64,000 nucleotides of DNA from Rhizophagus irregularis (GCF_026210795.1 NC_089441.1:2046001-2110000); one strand, 5' to 3'. Numbered from the stretch's first letter, positions 35,011 to 48,830 are shown. The notes: generated by a model not told the origin, from the letters alone. Program-made: numbers and translations.

Positions 35011-36098
35011 AATGAAGATACAGCTTTTGAAAGGTTTCTAGAATGGGCTAGATAATTCGGAGTAATTCGAGGCAGTGGCATACAACACGTATCCAGAGTT
35101 TTTTAATTTATATATATTGTCTATCGGATTCTTTTCATTAAATGTGATATTCAAAAAAATTAAAAATTAAATATAATAAAAATTCATAATGTAATTCTTT
35201 TTATCAATGGAAATTGTTAAAATAATTACTTAAGAGATCTATTTTTTTTTTATCCTATCATTTTAATGTTATCATTGTTATCATCTCTTAATATTTATTA
35301 TATCCCCTATAAAGATTTAATGCATAAAATCTGAAGAACAATAATTTTATCATCAATATCGTAATAAACTCATTAACTATACTAGTAATCTGGTCAAAAT
35401 TCACTTTATATTTTAATTAGAATTCGTTGTTATGTTTAGATAATTTAGATAATTTTTAATAAATTATCGATAAGTTTTAGCAGAAATAACATAACTTCAT
35501 TATTACTTTAGCTTGATTTAGGTTATGCATTTTGCCGATATCTCTCTCATAGGATATGCCAAGACGTCATACTCGAAAAATTGGTAAGAGAATGAAACGA
35601 GTAATTGGAATATAAAGTCGAAAAACATTTATCGTTAATGTTTTTATTAAAAAAGTATGGTAAAGCACATGATCGACAACCGCAGTAATTAGTGTAGAAA
35701 AACTAAATTTTGCACTAACACGTGAAAATAAACTGTGACAAATAACGGGTGACGAATAAGTTTTTACCTACTCAGTTAAATATAAATAGTGAAACTCAGA
35801 CGTGTGATGAATTAAAAGCGATCACGTGACGTAAAAAATTGCCGGTCAGCTGGGCTAGTTGTATAGAAATTTTGAAATTTGAATAATACAATTGACTAAT
35901 CTTACATCTTGATTTTAGTCAATTTTCATGGTAAAGCACTTGGGAATTTCTATAAACTATAAGATGTTGAGTGCCAATTTTAAAGAAATAATTTATTGAT
36001 TTTTTTTTATCCCATTTTCTATAATGATTAACTAAAATACATTAACATTACATTTGCATGACTTTTGATTTGAGATTTATCATTATAAACTAATAATA
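35011..36098. other. Intergenic, no gene seen
   Basis: AT-rich DNA downstream of the RBM25-like gene. No supported ORF or RNA gene. Confidence 0.4.
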
Positions 36099-36233
36099 AT
36101 GTTAGAAAAAACCTCATTTAAATTTCTTTTCTTCCTGGTCAGTTTATTCCTTAATGTATCAGCAAGATTACAACTTTCAGATGCATTTAATTTTGAAATA
36201 AAGAAATTCATTCCTTATATAATTTCACTATAA
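36099..36233 (+). CDS. Possible 44-aa secreted peptide
   Basis: ATG 36099 opens MLEKTSFKFLFFLVSLFLNV, then SA as a plausible signal cleavage site near residue 22. RLQLSDAFNFEIKKF and IPYIISL follow before TAA. It has the charged-hydrophobic-small order of a signal peptide. There is no paralogue in the window and no intron evidence, so chance cannot be excluded. Confidence 0.25.
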   Translation: MLEKTSFKFLFFLVSLFLNVSARLQLSDAFNFEIKKFIPYIISL

Positions 36234-36978
36234 TTCTGATTCCAAAATTTAAAGCTTAAGATGATAATCTTTAAGACCACAATAGTATTTATACTGTATT
36301 TATATTGGTGTAGAGAAAATACTGCAAATACATATTATAAAAAATAAATATATTACCAATAAAATTAGGGTAATAATGTTTACTTATAGCATTTTATTGA
36401 TTTTTAGTATACTTATTTATTTATGAGAAAAAACTCTTACATTTAATTAATGCATATTTAATTTATTCAATAGCATTATTAATACCAAAAGATCTATATT
36501 CATAATATTGAATTAATATTGTAGACTTGTAATATTATATTTTTAAAGTATTACTATTTATTATTATTTTTTTTATTTTTATTAAAATAGTTTGAATGAA
36601 TTATAAATGATCAAAATCTATTACTACTAGTTGCAACTAAAAATATTGATTTCTATAATTACTCTAAAAATAAAATTTAATTTATTAAAAAATTTGCAGT
36701 AATTTATAAGATTTAATATATTTTTTTTTAATATTTATACTACAGTTAGAGTTTAATAAAATAAACCTTTCGTTTAAATACTAAGTTATACCAAATATTC
36801 AGTAAAAAAAAATTTTTTATTATACTAAATTCAATAATATAATTTTTTTAAAATTTGTTTAAACAAAAGATTTTTCAAAAAAAGTACATTTATACTAAAG
36901 TTTTTTATTTCAAATCACTAAGGGTGATCAACTGATCATTACTATTGGCAGAATTATTAATTTTTACTGGTACTATAT
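36234..36978. other. Very AT-rich intergenic DNA
   Basis: Nothing supported. Confidence 0.4.
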
Positions 36979-37087
36979 CACAGGTCGAAAAGTGAAAAAT
37001 CAGGCACCAATCGGTCACCAATCAGATACCTGATTGGTGACCGATTGGTGACTGATTGATGCCTGATTTTTCACTTTTCGACCTGTG
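36979..37087. mobile_element. Foldback/MITE: near-perfect 109-bp hairpin
   Basis: The left arm starts CACAGGTCGAAAAGTG and the right arm ends CACTTTTCGACCTGTG. The arms continue with gaccgattggtg-type complements almost to the centre (cagatacctg). Flanks read actatat and tatttt, so a 2-3 bp TA-rich target duplication is possible. Confidence 0.75.
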
Positions 37088-37513
37088 TATTTTTTTAATA
37101 CTAGTCAATCATTATAATTTTAATCACCAGTAATCATCACTCCTGGTGATAGTTAGAAAAATTCAATTAAAAAAAAACCATTAATTTATTCTAAATATAA
37201 TATTAAATTTTAGCTGTAATTACAGTATACAATATATAAATATATAATTTTTATAAAATTATATAAATTATATATAATAATAATAATTTTTTTTTTTTTT
37301 TTTTAATACTTTATTATAGATGCGATTATGTCCTATTATAATCACGCTTACTTACATATGAGGACACCCGTAGCTAAAGGGGGGATAGGCTAAAAAATTC
37401 AAATTTGAGATTTTATTATAATTAAATGTCTATTGGTCTAATTATTAGGAAAATATGGTTTTTTATTAATAATATATTAGTAAAAAAAGTTTAATTCTGA
37501 AATTTTCTTATTA

Positions 37514-38473
37514 CAGTCAACTCCCTCTATAGTCACTCCCGTTATAGTCACATTCTACTATATAGTCACACCAGTTGAATGTTCAAAACACTTTATTATT
37601 AAAATCTATCCTATATAGTCACAATCTATCTATAGTCACTATCACACCTATCCTTAAAAATCTTATATTAAAAAGAACCGTTTATAATCACAGTTATATA
37701 AAGAATATATTAAATAACTTGGCATCTAATAATCGTACAAAGATGTATCATAGCTTGTTAGAATCGTCTCACTGAGACGAATCGAATGGTGGTAGTTTAT
37801 CCTTTTCCAATCACTGGCTGACGAGTTATTCAACAAAATGTTAAACATCGGCATTATAATATTTCTTGATTTACGTTTACTGCGCCATTTAACATTTTGC
37901 TAGATTTCTCAGTACCTAGTGATTGTAAAAAGACGATTTATAGCTCGTTGGAATCGCCTCATCGAGACGAATCGAATGGTGGTAAGCTCATCTCTCTGTG
38001 ATAAATATTGAAGGAGTTATTACTTAAAAACCATTTAATATTTTTTAATTTCGGAAATTGATCTAGTGATTGGATTTCGATGTATCTTATACCATTAGAT
38101 TCGTCTCATCAAGACGAATCGAATGGTAGTAAGATTGTCTTTCTAGGATCAATATTGGCAGAGTTATTACACAAAAACCATTAATATTTTTTTAATTTCG
38201 GAAATTAATCTAGTGATTGGATTTCGACGTATTTTATACCATTAGAACCGTCTCATCAAGACGAATCGAATGGCGGTAAGATCATCTCTCTACGATTAAT
38301 ATTGGCTAAGTTACGACACAATAAAGTTTTAAGTATAATTTTGGCCAAAATTATGTTAATTTTTGGCCGGAATTATGATATACAAATATAAGAAATTTTT
38401 TATATAGTCACATCTCTTTATAATCACCAAATATGGACTGTCCCAAATGTGTGACTATAAAGAGAGTTGACTG
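37514..38473. mobile_element. Pogo/Tc1-like non-autonomous element
   Basis: The left end is CAGTCAACTCCCTCTATAG; the right end reads CTATAAAGAGAGTTGACTG, its near reverse complement. TA dinucleotides flank both ends (37512-37513 and 38474-38475). CAGT ends and TA target duplications are typical of pogo/Tc1-mariner elements. No transposase ORF survives in the 960 bp. Confidence 0.75.
37775..38330. repeat. Internal repeats of the pogo-like element
   Basis: The word agacgaatcgaatgg recurs at 37775, 37965, 38112 and 38259 (the last two spacings are both 147). Each sits in a tctcatcaagacgaatc-like small palindrome. They may be subterminal transposase-binding repeats. Confidence 0.65.
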
Positions 38474-38475
38474 TA

Positions 38476-41400
38476 TTTGCATTTTACTTTTATAGAATTA
38501 ACAAGCAACATAAACTTATTAAAAGAAAATCAATCATACTCTTAGTAAATTGCCTGTAAAATTTAGTTTTAGATAAAAAAAAAAAGGTCTGAAAGTCAAT
38601 TTATTTTACAAATTAAGTGATGATCTGCCAAATTTATCACGTGATTTAAATTGCGATTTTTTTAAAATTACGGAATTATCCCATCTTCCTTTTTGCTACG
38701 GACATCCCCATATATAAACTTACAAAATATAAGATAAACAAATACATATAAGAATTAAGCATTATGAAACAAGACTACTTTTCATAAAGAACAAGTCAAC
38801 CTGTTACCTAAACGATCACATCATTGTTAAAAACCATGATGCGACCTCAAATTCAAAGGTGACTGTCATGATCTACCTAAAAATTTTATATAATAATAAT
38901 AATATAAATATGAATTTATATATAATTAAAATTATTTAATAGATTAATAAATTATAATTTTTGCTTAAGAAATTTTTATACTATTAAGTAAATTTATTTG
39001 TAATTTATAATTTAATAAATTATTACAATATTATTTATTATTTTAATTTAATAATTTTATTTGAAATTTAAGATTTTTAGTAAAAGTAATAATTAAATTT
39101 ATTTCAAATTATCAGTTATTATAAAATTACTTTATTATATTTGAAGTTTTAATTTATTAAATTAATATTCAAAAATTTTGTAAATTAATTTTTGCTTAAT
39201 AGTAAATTTTCCTTTTAATCTTTTGCTATTTTTAATATAAATTTTTGTATACTATTTAACTATTAAATCTTTAAATTTATTTTTTTTCTAATATTATATA
39301 TTTAATATGCCTTATTAAAAAAATGTAAAAAATGGCAGTCTTTAAATTTAAATTTAGGTAATTAAAGTAAGTAATAATTATTATATTTTGAATTACAACC
39401 TTAGTGTTATAATATTATATATAATATAAGTTAATTGTATATAAATAGGCTGTAAATACTAGTATACTATTGTATTTAACTAAAAGATTATAATTACTTG
39501 GCTTTTAGTCTTTCCAACTATTTACAGCAACTAATACAATTAATATTAGTTATTAGTCTTATTATATTATCACTACTTTTATTTACAAAGTATATTAGCA
39601 ATTTACTATTTAAATAATATAAAAATATTATAATTAGTTTAAAAACTACAATATATGTATTTTACCATATAAGGAATCTTATTTTATTAATTAACTATAT
39701 ACAGTATATATAATTGATTTATATAAAGCTACCATATAGTTAATTATATTCTTAGTCATGATTTTTCTTACCAAATAAATAAACAACAAATACATATATT
39801 CAGTTAATCAGTTTATATATGTTGCTTGCTAGTAAACAATTAAAAAAAATGTTATTAAATTCGCTAGCCATTTTTATAATGAACCAATTTAAACATAATA
39901 GTTTTTAATAAATTTGCTTTGATTTTGTTTCGCCAGTAAGTTTTAAAAGCATTATTTTATATTAATATATATGTTTGTTACAATATTAGTACTAGTTATT
40001 TATTAATACAGATCAATAGTAAATGCGTTTCTAAGCCAGCATATTGTTTAACGTACTTACTATTATCCGTTATTAAAGATTGATGCAACGTCTTGAATGT
40101 GCGCCAGATTTGTAGCACAGCCAACTTCGCGCCAACTCACAAAGTATCTAATATTTAACCTTTACAAGCATAGCTATGCATGATTATCACGTGAGCGGGT
40201 CATCAGGTTCTTAACTAAGATGTGATGAAAAATTTTTTGTCGTTTTTGCTAACGAGTAGCAGTTCCAGGTAATTTTCGACACATTCAATAATAACATGTG
40301 AGGTATCCTTTGTTTCCTTATTTGCAAACATATTGTACAACAAAAGGAATCCACTAGTACAGCTAGTACAGCCTATTTTAAAGCTAATCAAAAAATGCCC
40401 CGAACGCTCAAATATTCATTCGCATAAACCTTAATGTATAAAAAAAATTATTTTCAAAAGCGATTTCTTTTTTTTACATGTGAAAGATTTTTTTGTTAAG
40501 GGACAATGCGTGAAAAAAAAAATATGAAAGAATTTGGATTATTTTTTTTAGAATGGAAATTGGTAGGTATATCTTGAAAGAAAGTTGGCGTGCGAAACTT
40601 ATTTGTTTGTGCGACGAATCCATCTCTAAGATACAAAAATTATTTCTTGACTCACCTCGTGTTACTATCTTGACTAGCATACCGTATTGCATGACATGCG
40701 GGCCAAGAAAGTAAAGTGATACAGGGCCGTACAAGTAACGTATCACAAAAAATGACCTATGCGAGAACAATTTTTCTCGTTATCATTTTACACTTTGTTT
40801 AAAGAACCATCTGAATAACCATTATCTTGATAAAAGCACTCTTCTAATGCTATAAGATTGTATGATTAACCCCTTTAAGTAAAGTTTATTATGAATCTGA
40901 TGATGTTCAATCAATTTACTTAATTTATTCCCGAAACTTTTTTTATTAATTTGTCCAAGCCAAATACGTATATATAAAAGCGTCAGTATATGTAAAAAAA
41001 GCTTGTAACTATTTATATAAAAAAATATACTCACAAACATTGAAGTATGAAATTAATTAGAGATATATTAAATCATATATATATTTATTTACCGCAGCAA
41101 GTTTATATTTAAATTTGTGTAAGAGATCACAGTGTAGCGTTAATATCCATAATTGACTAATCCATATTACACAATTACATTATGCTCAGTTGAATCTTGT
41201 TTAAGAACTTGATTTTTAAGAAGTTTCTGATTTGTTCATGCATAAAAAAAAATGAATATCTTAAAAAGAAAGGTGACTTCTTTATTTCGACAATTAAAAT
41301 AACATAAAAAAAGATCATCTTCTCTTTAATTCATTGTTTTTTTTCCTAAAAAAAGGGGGAAAAGATTTTATTTGCAAGTCTTCTTAAGTCAAACTTATCA

Positions 41401-41493
41401 ACTTATTCAGAAAGTAAGAGATAAATTCCAAACTTCTCTCGAAATTTTAGCATTCATAACTTTTATTAATATTAGTTTATTTATACGAAAAGA
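38476..41493. other. 3-kb AT-rich gene desert
   Basis: 38900-40000 is close to pure A/T with no ORF. A TATA-like word with downstream short ATG frames lies near 38710-38850 without a convincing gene. Minus-strand frames at 40474-41040 look like chance. Confidence 0.4.
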
Positions 41494-42829
41494 ATGTCTT
41501 CTCGTTCTTTAAAGAATAAAATATTAACCGGCTTGAAGGTTAAGAAGGGGGCATGGATTCCGAAGATTGTATGTTAATTATTTTTTCGATTAGCACAATC
41601 TTTACATTCTTGACAAAGATTAATATTTATTTTTTTTTTTAGAAAAGACGAAAAGGAAATAATGAGAAAAATGAACGTGCTACAGATATTTCTTCAATAG
41701 AACAGGAGGAAACATCGTACCAAGAAAATCAAGAACAACTTTATTCAATTAAACCTCCTGTATCAATAATTAATTTGCCCACGGAAATTTATTTGCAAAT
41801 ATTTAGTTACCTTTTATTTACGGATTTATATACGCTTTCATGCGTATCGAAGTTTTTTAGGGATTTACTTTGGTCCAAGTCAGAATTTACTCAGTCAATT
41901 TGGAGAAATTGTAGGTTGATACATTACCCTAAATATCCAAAATTACCACCGCCTGATGGAATGTGCGAACAACAATATATTTGGATCACTTTAGCAACAA
42001 AAATTTGTCATTTTTGCAAGGAACCATATGAAAAAACTGCTTTTGATAAATGGTTGGTTAAAATCAATTTTTGTGATCATTGTATGGCGACTGATGAACA
42101 TATTATAGATGTTGTAGGAGAAATGTAAGTAAAAAAAATATTTTGTCTGATTTAAAAAAATTTGAATTTTTTTTTAAAAAACTTTTTTTTTTTTTTAGAA
42201 GCGTAAAAAGATCTGTAATTTTCCCGCAACATCTTAAAGGTTGTATTCCATATACGGAATATATCGGACATATTAACAATAACCATCACAAATATTATTT
42301 TATTCAAGATGTTGAAAGAATAAAAAACGAGTATGAATTTTTAGCAGCAGAAGAAAAACAAGGGTGGCTTGAAAAGAAAAGAAAAGAATTAAAAGAATAT
42401 ATAGTAAAGATTAAAGATTATCAAGCACAAGATTGTGCTCATTATTGGTCACGATATGAAATTTCTAAACGACCTGAAAAGGATAATAATGAGGATGATT
42501 TCGAAGATAATGAAGATGAAGAAGAAATTGGACAAGATTATAATCAAGAATATAATCAAGATTTTATTATTAATAGTTTTAATAATAACCTAAATAGCTT
42601 CAATAACCTCAATAACCTCAATAACCTCAATAGCCTCAATAACCTCAATAACCTCAATAACCTTAATAACCTTAATAACTTCAATAACTTCAATAACTTC
42701 AATAACCTCAATAGCTTCAATAACCTTAATAGTTATAATAACTTTAATAACTTTCTGAGTTATGATGATGACCTAAATGATTATGATGATGACCCGAATG
42801 ATGATTATGATGTATTTTCTGGATTATGA
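41494..42829 (+). CDS. F-box protein with paired CxxC motifs and Asn-rich tail
   Basis: Exons 41494-41568, 41643-42124 and 42199-42829 give 395 residues. A basic N-terminus (SLKNKILTGLKVKKGAW) is followed by an F-box at about 68-108 (INLPTEIYLQIFSYLLFTDL, later CVSKFFRDLLW), the Skp1-binding module of SCF ligases. C147-x2-C150 and C169-x2-C172, 18 residues apart, suggest a small zinc-binding module. A Lys/Glu-rich helical part follows (EEKQGWLEKKRKELKEY). The tail is acidic and then a long Asn-Leu/Asn-Phe repeat ending in Asp-rich sequence. The start is the first ATG in a frame joined by a clean 74-nt intron. This F-box type is distinct from the two LRR-like ones in the window. Confidence 0.85.
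42586..42760 (+). repeat. 9-bp coding repeat (aataacctc type)
   Basis: Tandem aataacctc/aataacttc units encode NNL, NSL and NNF repeats in the F-box protein. Likely length-variable by slippage in steps of three codons. Confidence 0.85.
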
Positions 42830-44859
42830 TTTAGATAATAAATGACCTAGATATGTATTTTTGTCGTAAGTTTGAGGATGAAGATTATTTGGTAATTTTT
42901 TTCTTGTAGTTAATAGTTTGTAATTAAAGTAACACTTTATGTATATTTATTTATTTTTTATTTTATCATATAAATAAAATATTGATCTACATTTTCAAGA
43001 TGTAGAAACTCCTTAACTAAATTCTTTTTTTTTAATGAATTTTTTCATAGAATCTTAGCATAAATTAAATGACGTACGCATATAAGGTAATATTGGTATT
43101 AAATAATTTAAAAATTTAATTCTTAATTTCATATAGAATTCTATACTAATGTTCAATTTTTTTTTAGCAAATATAACGAGGTAATGCGAGAATTCTTTTT
43201 CACAACATTACATTAGAAGTGTCGGTATTTCTAGACAGGATAATTTTTCCCTGAAATTATCGTGAAAAATTGACCCCTATTCAAGTTAAATCCAGACTTT
43301 TCCTGTTTAAAATCTGCCCCTTCAATTTTTTGAATCAAAACAAACACGATATCTTTGGTTCGGTGCAACCTCAAAGTTCGATTTCTGTATTTTTTCCAAA
43401 ATAATAGACATGTGACTTAGGGGCAAACTATTTTTTAATGTTAGATGTCAAGTATATCTTTGCATTTACATTTTTAAAAATAATAAATAATCTAATTTGA
43501 GTGGTAATATAAATTTTTAATTTTTCTCCAAAATCAGTTACAATTAATAAATAATTTCGACAATTTTTACATTTAAATCATGTGACTTCTTCACCTGAAT
43601 AATAAATTAAGAAAAAATTATAATAAATGATAATTATTTCATTATAAAGTTTTCATCCAGTTTCATTATCAAATGATTGCAAGCTTCAATACAATAGATT
43701 TAAGTAATCACAAGTTTTCTCAAAATTCATTTTTTTTTATTCGAAAACGGCGATAAAGAGCAATTACATTTTTATTTTGAAGAGTTCAAATATGTTATTC
43801 ATAACCTAGATCGTTTAATGACTTCAAAAATATCACGAAAATCCACTTGACATTTATATGTCATGTGGAAGTACACGCACTGGCAGGGTAAGGATGGCTT
43901 TATTATTGTTTACTTTTTGTAAGATACATTATATTTATCCGAAGTCATGTGTGCAAAAGAATGTGTTTAAAAAATAGTAGTTTTATTGCCTATTAACTGG
44001 CAGATCATCTATAGTTCTATATCGAACAGTTAAAGTATCCTACGCCCGATAAATTTTTATCACATGGTCTGATTTTTTCAAGTTCCAGAATTTTTTTTAT
44101 GTCGCTATTTAATGGCTTATTCTTAATACATGTATCAATTTTTTCGTATAAAAAAGCGTTATGGATGTTATTTTGACGATATATAGTATACTAGACGTCA
44201 TATTATATGACGAAATTCAAGAGATTAAATAGCATTTCGATAGTATATTATTTTTTATTGCGTTATTTTTTGAGTAGGAACGGCTAATCAGGTGATAAGG
44301 ATGTTTGCAGCTAATAGACAAATATAATGATTATTATATAAATAAACAACAGTAATTTAATGATAAATTAAAAGATCTAATTTCGACTAATAACTATTGA
44401 TATTTCACCAAATCACGGGTTTGAATAAAATGTGCCAAGATATAAATATTAACATTATATAAAATACTACCATATTCTGATCGGAAAAAAAATTTCAAAT
44501 TCCAATTAAATATAATAATAGTATTACATTTTTTCTAAATTGGTGTGGATCCCACATTTTCGTGAATGTGAGGATAATCTTTCATTTTAATCAATTTGTC
44601 AAAAATCATCATTCGTTTCTTTTGTTTAACTGAAAGACTAATGATATTTGAATATTTGACATTCAATCTTCCAATATTCTTCCAATCTTCCGCTTGTGAT
44701 AAAATTTAGTCTTCAGAAAGTTAATAAACGTAACTAATAATTATGGTTCTGGAAGTTAATATTAAAGAATCTTTATGCTAAACAATAAAAATTAAATTTT
44801 GCATGATTTTTTAATTAATATGCTTATGAAATTGATCGTGAAAGCTTGAAAGGCTATTA
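42830..44859. other. Intergenic, no gene seen
   Basis: AT-rich, no supported coding region on either strand. Confidence 0.4.
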
Positions 44860-45255
44860 AAATCAAGATTGTATGAAAATTTATATTGTAAGATAAATTA
44901 ATCTAAATAAATTAATAATTCAAGTCTCGATAAAAAAGGCTTGAAAATAATAACATTATTCGATAATAATCTGATAAAATGCAATATATAAAATTAGTCA
45001 CAATGATGTCACACTAACTAGACGACTTTAGGCTGCTATTTGATTTTTCAGTTGTCTGACAGGTCAATGCAAGCGTTGTCTCCCAAGAAGGATACATATT
45101 ATACTTATGATCATGATCCTTTTCGAATTGACACTCCACTTTAATTTATCCGTCACGGAAAATAACGATTATGAACGGTCATTATTGAACCACGATTTTC
45201 TACATCACATCCGAACACGTAACCTAGGCATTTTTAAAATATTGTAACCCACACG
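44860..45255. repeat. Dispersed repeat, inverted partner of 59405-59735
   Basis: It shares long blocks with the reverse complement of 59405-59735, for example caattattgaaccacga-like and ccttttcgaattgacac words. An extra ~85 bases at about 45030-45115 are present only here. Confidence 0.7.
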
Positions 45256-45544
45256 CGATTACGTGAGTTAAAACTCCCAAGTCAAAATTTCAATTTCAAA
45301 TTGGAATTTGTAATTGTTAGTACACAATATGACTCTTATTGTCCAAAAAGAAAAACATTAATTGTTGAATTGAGATGCTCAAAAAAAAAAAAAAATTTTT
45401 TTGAGAAACGAAAAAAAAACCAATTTTTATGACGCAGATGGCGCAATCTAAAGTATTTTATTAAATTAATAGTACTACTATATATTTTCTCGTCTAATAA
45501 AATTTTTTATAAATAAAAATATTCAGCAAGATCTTTTCTCTGCT

Positions 45545-48500
45545 TTAATTCTCAACATTCGACCTTATGGATCTTATAGAAGCAGCAGATAAACGTCGAT
45601 TTCTATTATATTCTCTAATTTTATCGCGTCGATGATTCCATCTTAATAACGTGTGATATGATCTTAGAACTAATTTATTTGCTATAACTAATCCACCAGA
45701 TGCAAGCACAAGAGATGGAATAAGATCATATGTTATGACACTATTGTAATATAGACCTTGGATAATGATTTGAGGTATATCTTCAACAAAAATGCTTATG
45801 AAAACACCCCAAAGCATTATTTTTTTTGATCTTTGAGTTAAAGGAGCTGAAAATATTTTAAGACCAAATAAATCCGACGATAAAGTGTTTAATATTTGTA
45901 TATCAATAGCTGAAAATAATGTGCACATTGATGATAATGTCGGAGACTCCTTAACCCATTTATTGAACGATGGATTCATTGCCATTTCAGATACAAAAAT
46001 ATTTATGGCTAATAAAAAATTGATTACAATAGGTAAAATAAAGAATATAATACTAAATAATAACAAATAAGAAAATTAGTAATTAATTAAATTAATCTTT
46101 AAAATAATATAAATAAAATAATATTAAATGAGATTTCTTACGTTGGAATAAATAGATGTGGTGTATTTTTAACCTTTAATAATATGAATGACAGATCCAC
46201 AGCAATATCTTGCATTATATAACAGGTCTCAAGTATCACAGAGTTTCTTGCATTGGGATTTTTTTTACGCGCCAAAACATATAATACTATTATTACAGCC
46301 AAACCTACTACAAATATGATGATTAATGGATAAAATTCCTTGATATAATCTCCTGTAAAGTAATAGAATTAAAATTTAATGAAATATTAATCATTTACAA
46401 ATAACAAATGTCAAAAATATTTAATGAACACACTTACGGGTCATTATAAAAGGGGCACTTTCATCAATTAAAGATGTATATTCATTGAATGAAAGTGCAG
46501 TAAACCCTTTTTTGTTTATCAAGGTACTTAGGTCATTGAATATTATATGGGAGCTTGATTCGATTATATCATCTTTAGCTTCAATTATGTTAAATGACAA
46601 TAATACTTTTTTTGGGAAAGTAGGGTCATATTGCCATTTACCACTTGTCGATAATCTCTGTTCAGTTACTGGAATTACTTTAGCAAATTCTTGAATCATA
46701 TTCTTGAAAAATATTGAATGATTCATTTGGAGAAATTTTGAACTTCCTTCCTCATTTAATCGAAGTAATCCTGTAACTGAATCTGAGTGTTGTGCCATTT
46801 TAAGTGGTTCTAAATATAGTAACAGAATATAAATTTTTCTATTCAATCATTAAAAAATTAAAAAAAAATATATGTATATTACTTGTTGAAAGTGTCCAAA
46901 TATTCTTTCTAATTCCAACTAAAGGTTCATCTCTCTCTTGAGAGATGACAAAATTATTTTCAACAAGCACATAGTAGGTAGAATTCGGTTGGTTGAATGT
47001 GCTTTCAAAAATTGGAATATACACTGTATGGTTATCACTTCCAATAATACATAATTTAGAATCTCCCGATAATGTTTGGCGTAATAGGTCCGGTTTATAT
47101 TTATCATCATTTTTTTGAAATATTGAAACATTCGCAGTAGAAAACTTAACTGGAATGGTATATTTGATCATAATTTCTTTGATCAAAGGATCAATAACTT
47201 CATTTATAGATGGCTTGGCTGACTCAATTACAGGACTAAATTCAGAACCTACAGATAAAAAAATTATTATACTGCATATATATATGTAAACAAGAAAAAA
47301 AAGAGATTAAAAGCTTACTCCGATTATTTTTTAATTTTGGCATAGGCTTGAATAAAAATTCTAATTTGTTTTTGGCCTGTTCCTTTACTCCAAAAATAGT
47401 ATTATTTACCCGAAATGTATTATAATAAAAGAACCCTGGCCCGAAAGATCCCTGTGATTGCATATAATTTCCATTATCATCCAAAAGATAAAAATCAATA
47501 GCAGTTGCATTTTGGTAAATCGCAATAAATCCTCCATAATATAAAGTTCTCAAATCAATGTCTGTAATATTTGTTAGAGTAGGAATTATCTCCAATCGTA
47601 CTAAGGCCCCAGTTGATAAAAATCCCAACTGATAATAATTTATCTCAGTTTCTGAATTATTATTATTCATAATCGTGTTATTTAATGTCATAACACATAT
47701 ATATCCTTCAGCATTATAAGTTGAAGTACATGATTTAAGTGTTATATTATTTACTTTCTGAGTAGTTTGGTAAAGTAAAGAGGGTTTTGTAGGTAAATCT
47801 GTTTTCCCTTTTAAAAATGACAAGTAAATTCTCCAGTATTGAAGATTCGGATCTTTTGTTACTGGTGATCCTTTCATTTCATCATATTTTAAGATATACA
47901 GGAAACCAAAACCTCCATCCAATAAATTAAAATTTAAACTATCTACTAAGGTATATGATAGTAGATTTGGCGCATGAAATTCGCCACTACTATGTTCCAC
48001 CACTTCTCCTGTTACAATATTTCTAAAATAAGATGAAAAAGTTAATCAACAAATATTTTCAGAAAAAAAATTGTTTATTAATAAAAATACTTACGGAAAG
48101 CTATACCAATGCCATGCTGATATTCCTTTTTCGTCTGGCTTTTCAATATTAATAAACCCTTCATTTGATGATGCAACATATCCGTCAGCATTTCCTAAAT
48201 ATATTTCGCTAAAAAGAAGAATTATTATTGAGTCATTATAATTTACCTTCATAAATGAGGATGTTCCATCATTTAAGCTTACCTCATAATCTCACCGCTA
48301 TAATTAATTATCAATCCATGTTTTTCCTTAATTCCATTTGTTGTTTTAGTATAATACAACAAAATATAATTGTCAGCTAAAGGTAACAAATCAATATTAA
48401 TGGGGCAAACTGCTTCCGCAGGAAGAGTGTAATTAAGGTCTATATAATTATTGATTTGTCCTGTTCTTTTATTTTTCAATCGTAAATGGAAATAAGGTAA

Positions 48501-48731
48501 CATGCATTCTGGATTTTTATCTTCAAAGGCCATCCAAATCATCAAATAATCATTAGTGGGGAAAATAGAATAAAGTTTAAGACCATCAATTGGTTCTTCG
48601 TAAATGAATGATATATCTTGGGGCGATATATCTTGGAGAGATGCATTTTGAGATAATGTACCTCGTGGTGAGATGGATGAGACGATGGATATTAAACAGA
48701 AAAAAGTGATCAACACTTTTAAATTGAACAT
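45545..48731 (-). CDS. Large predicted secretory/membrane protein, seven exons (paralogue of 11228-14871)
   Basis: Exons on the minus strand: 48283-48731, 48095-48208, 47319-48022, 46883-47248, 46438-46809, 46142-46352 and 45545-46052. They join to 907 residues. There is a clear signal peptide (MFNLKVLITFFCLISIVSS). The ectodomain has motifs shared with the paralogue, such as LLRQT, SGNADGY-like strands and TGLLRLNEEG against ILLRLNAEG. Membrane segments begin at YPLIIIFVVGLAVIIVLYVL, then IIFFILPIVINFLLAINIFV and IPSLVLASGGLVIANKLVL. SEMAMNPSFNKW and FVEDIPQIII match KFSKW and FIEDVPQFII in the paralogue. The C-tail is Arg/Ser-rich. The first five intron positions it has match in phase; it lacks three introns found in the plus-strand gene. 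Function unknown; a surface protein is likely. Confidence 0.82.
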
Positions 48732-48830
48732 TTTTACTAAGAGATTTGAAAATGGTAAATTTTTTTACTAAGAGACTTGAAAAATGGTAAGTTTTTTTAC
48801 TAAGAGACTTGAAAAATGGTAAATTTTTTA
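48732..48830 (-). repeat. Three ~31-bp tandem repeats just upstream of the membrane-protein start
   Basis: ttactaagaga words recur at 48734, 48765 and 48797 (periods 31 and 32), each followed by cttgaaaaatggtaa. They begin one base before the start codon on the gene's 5' side, so they form its leader or core promoter. Confidence 0.8.

Noticed and set aside
38700-38880. Promoter-like TATA region with short ATG frames
   Set aside because: No ORF longer than a few codons and no clear exon follows.
40474-41040. Two minus-strand ORFs of 98 and 72 codons
   Set aside because: No domain, no paralogue, low-complexity ends; likely chance in AT-rich DNA.
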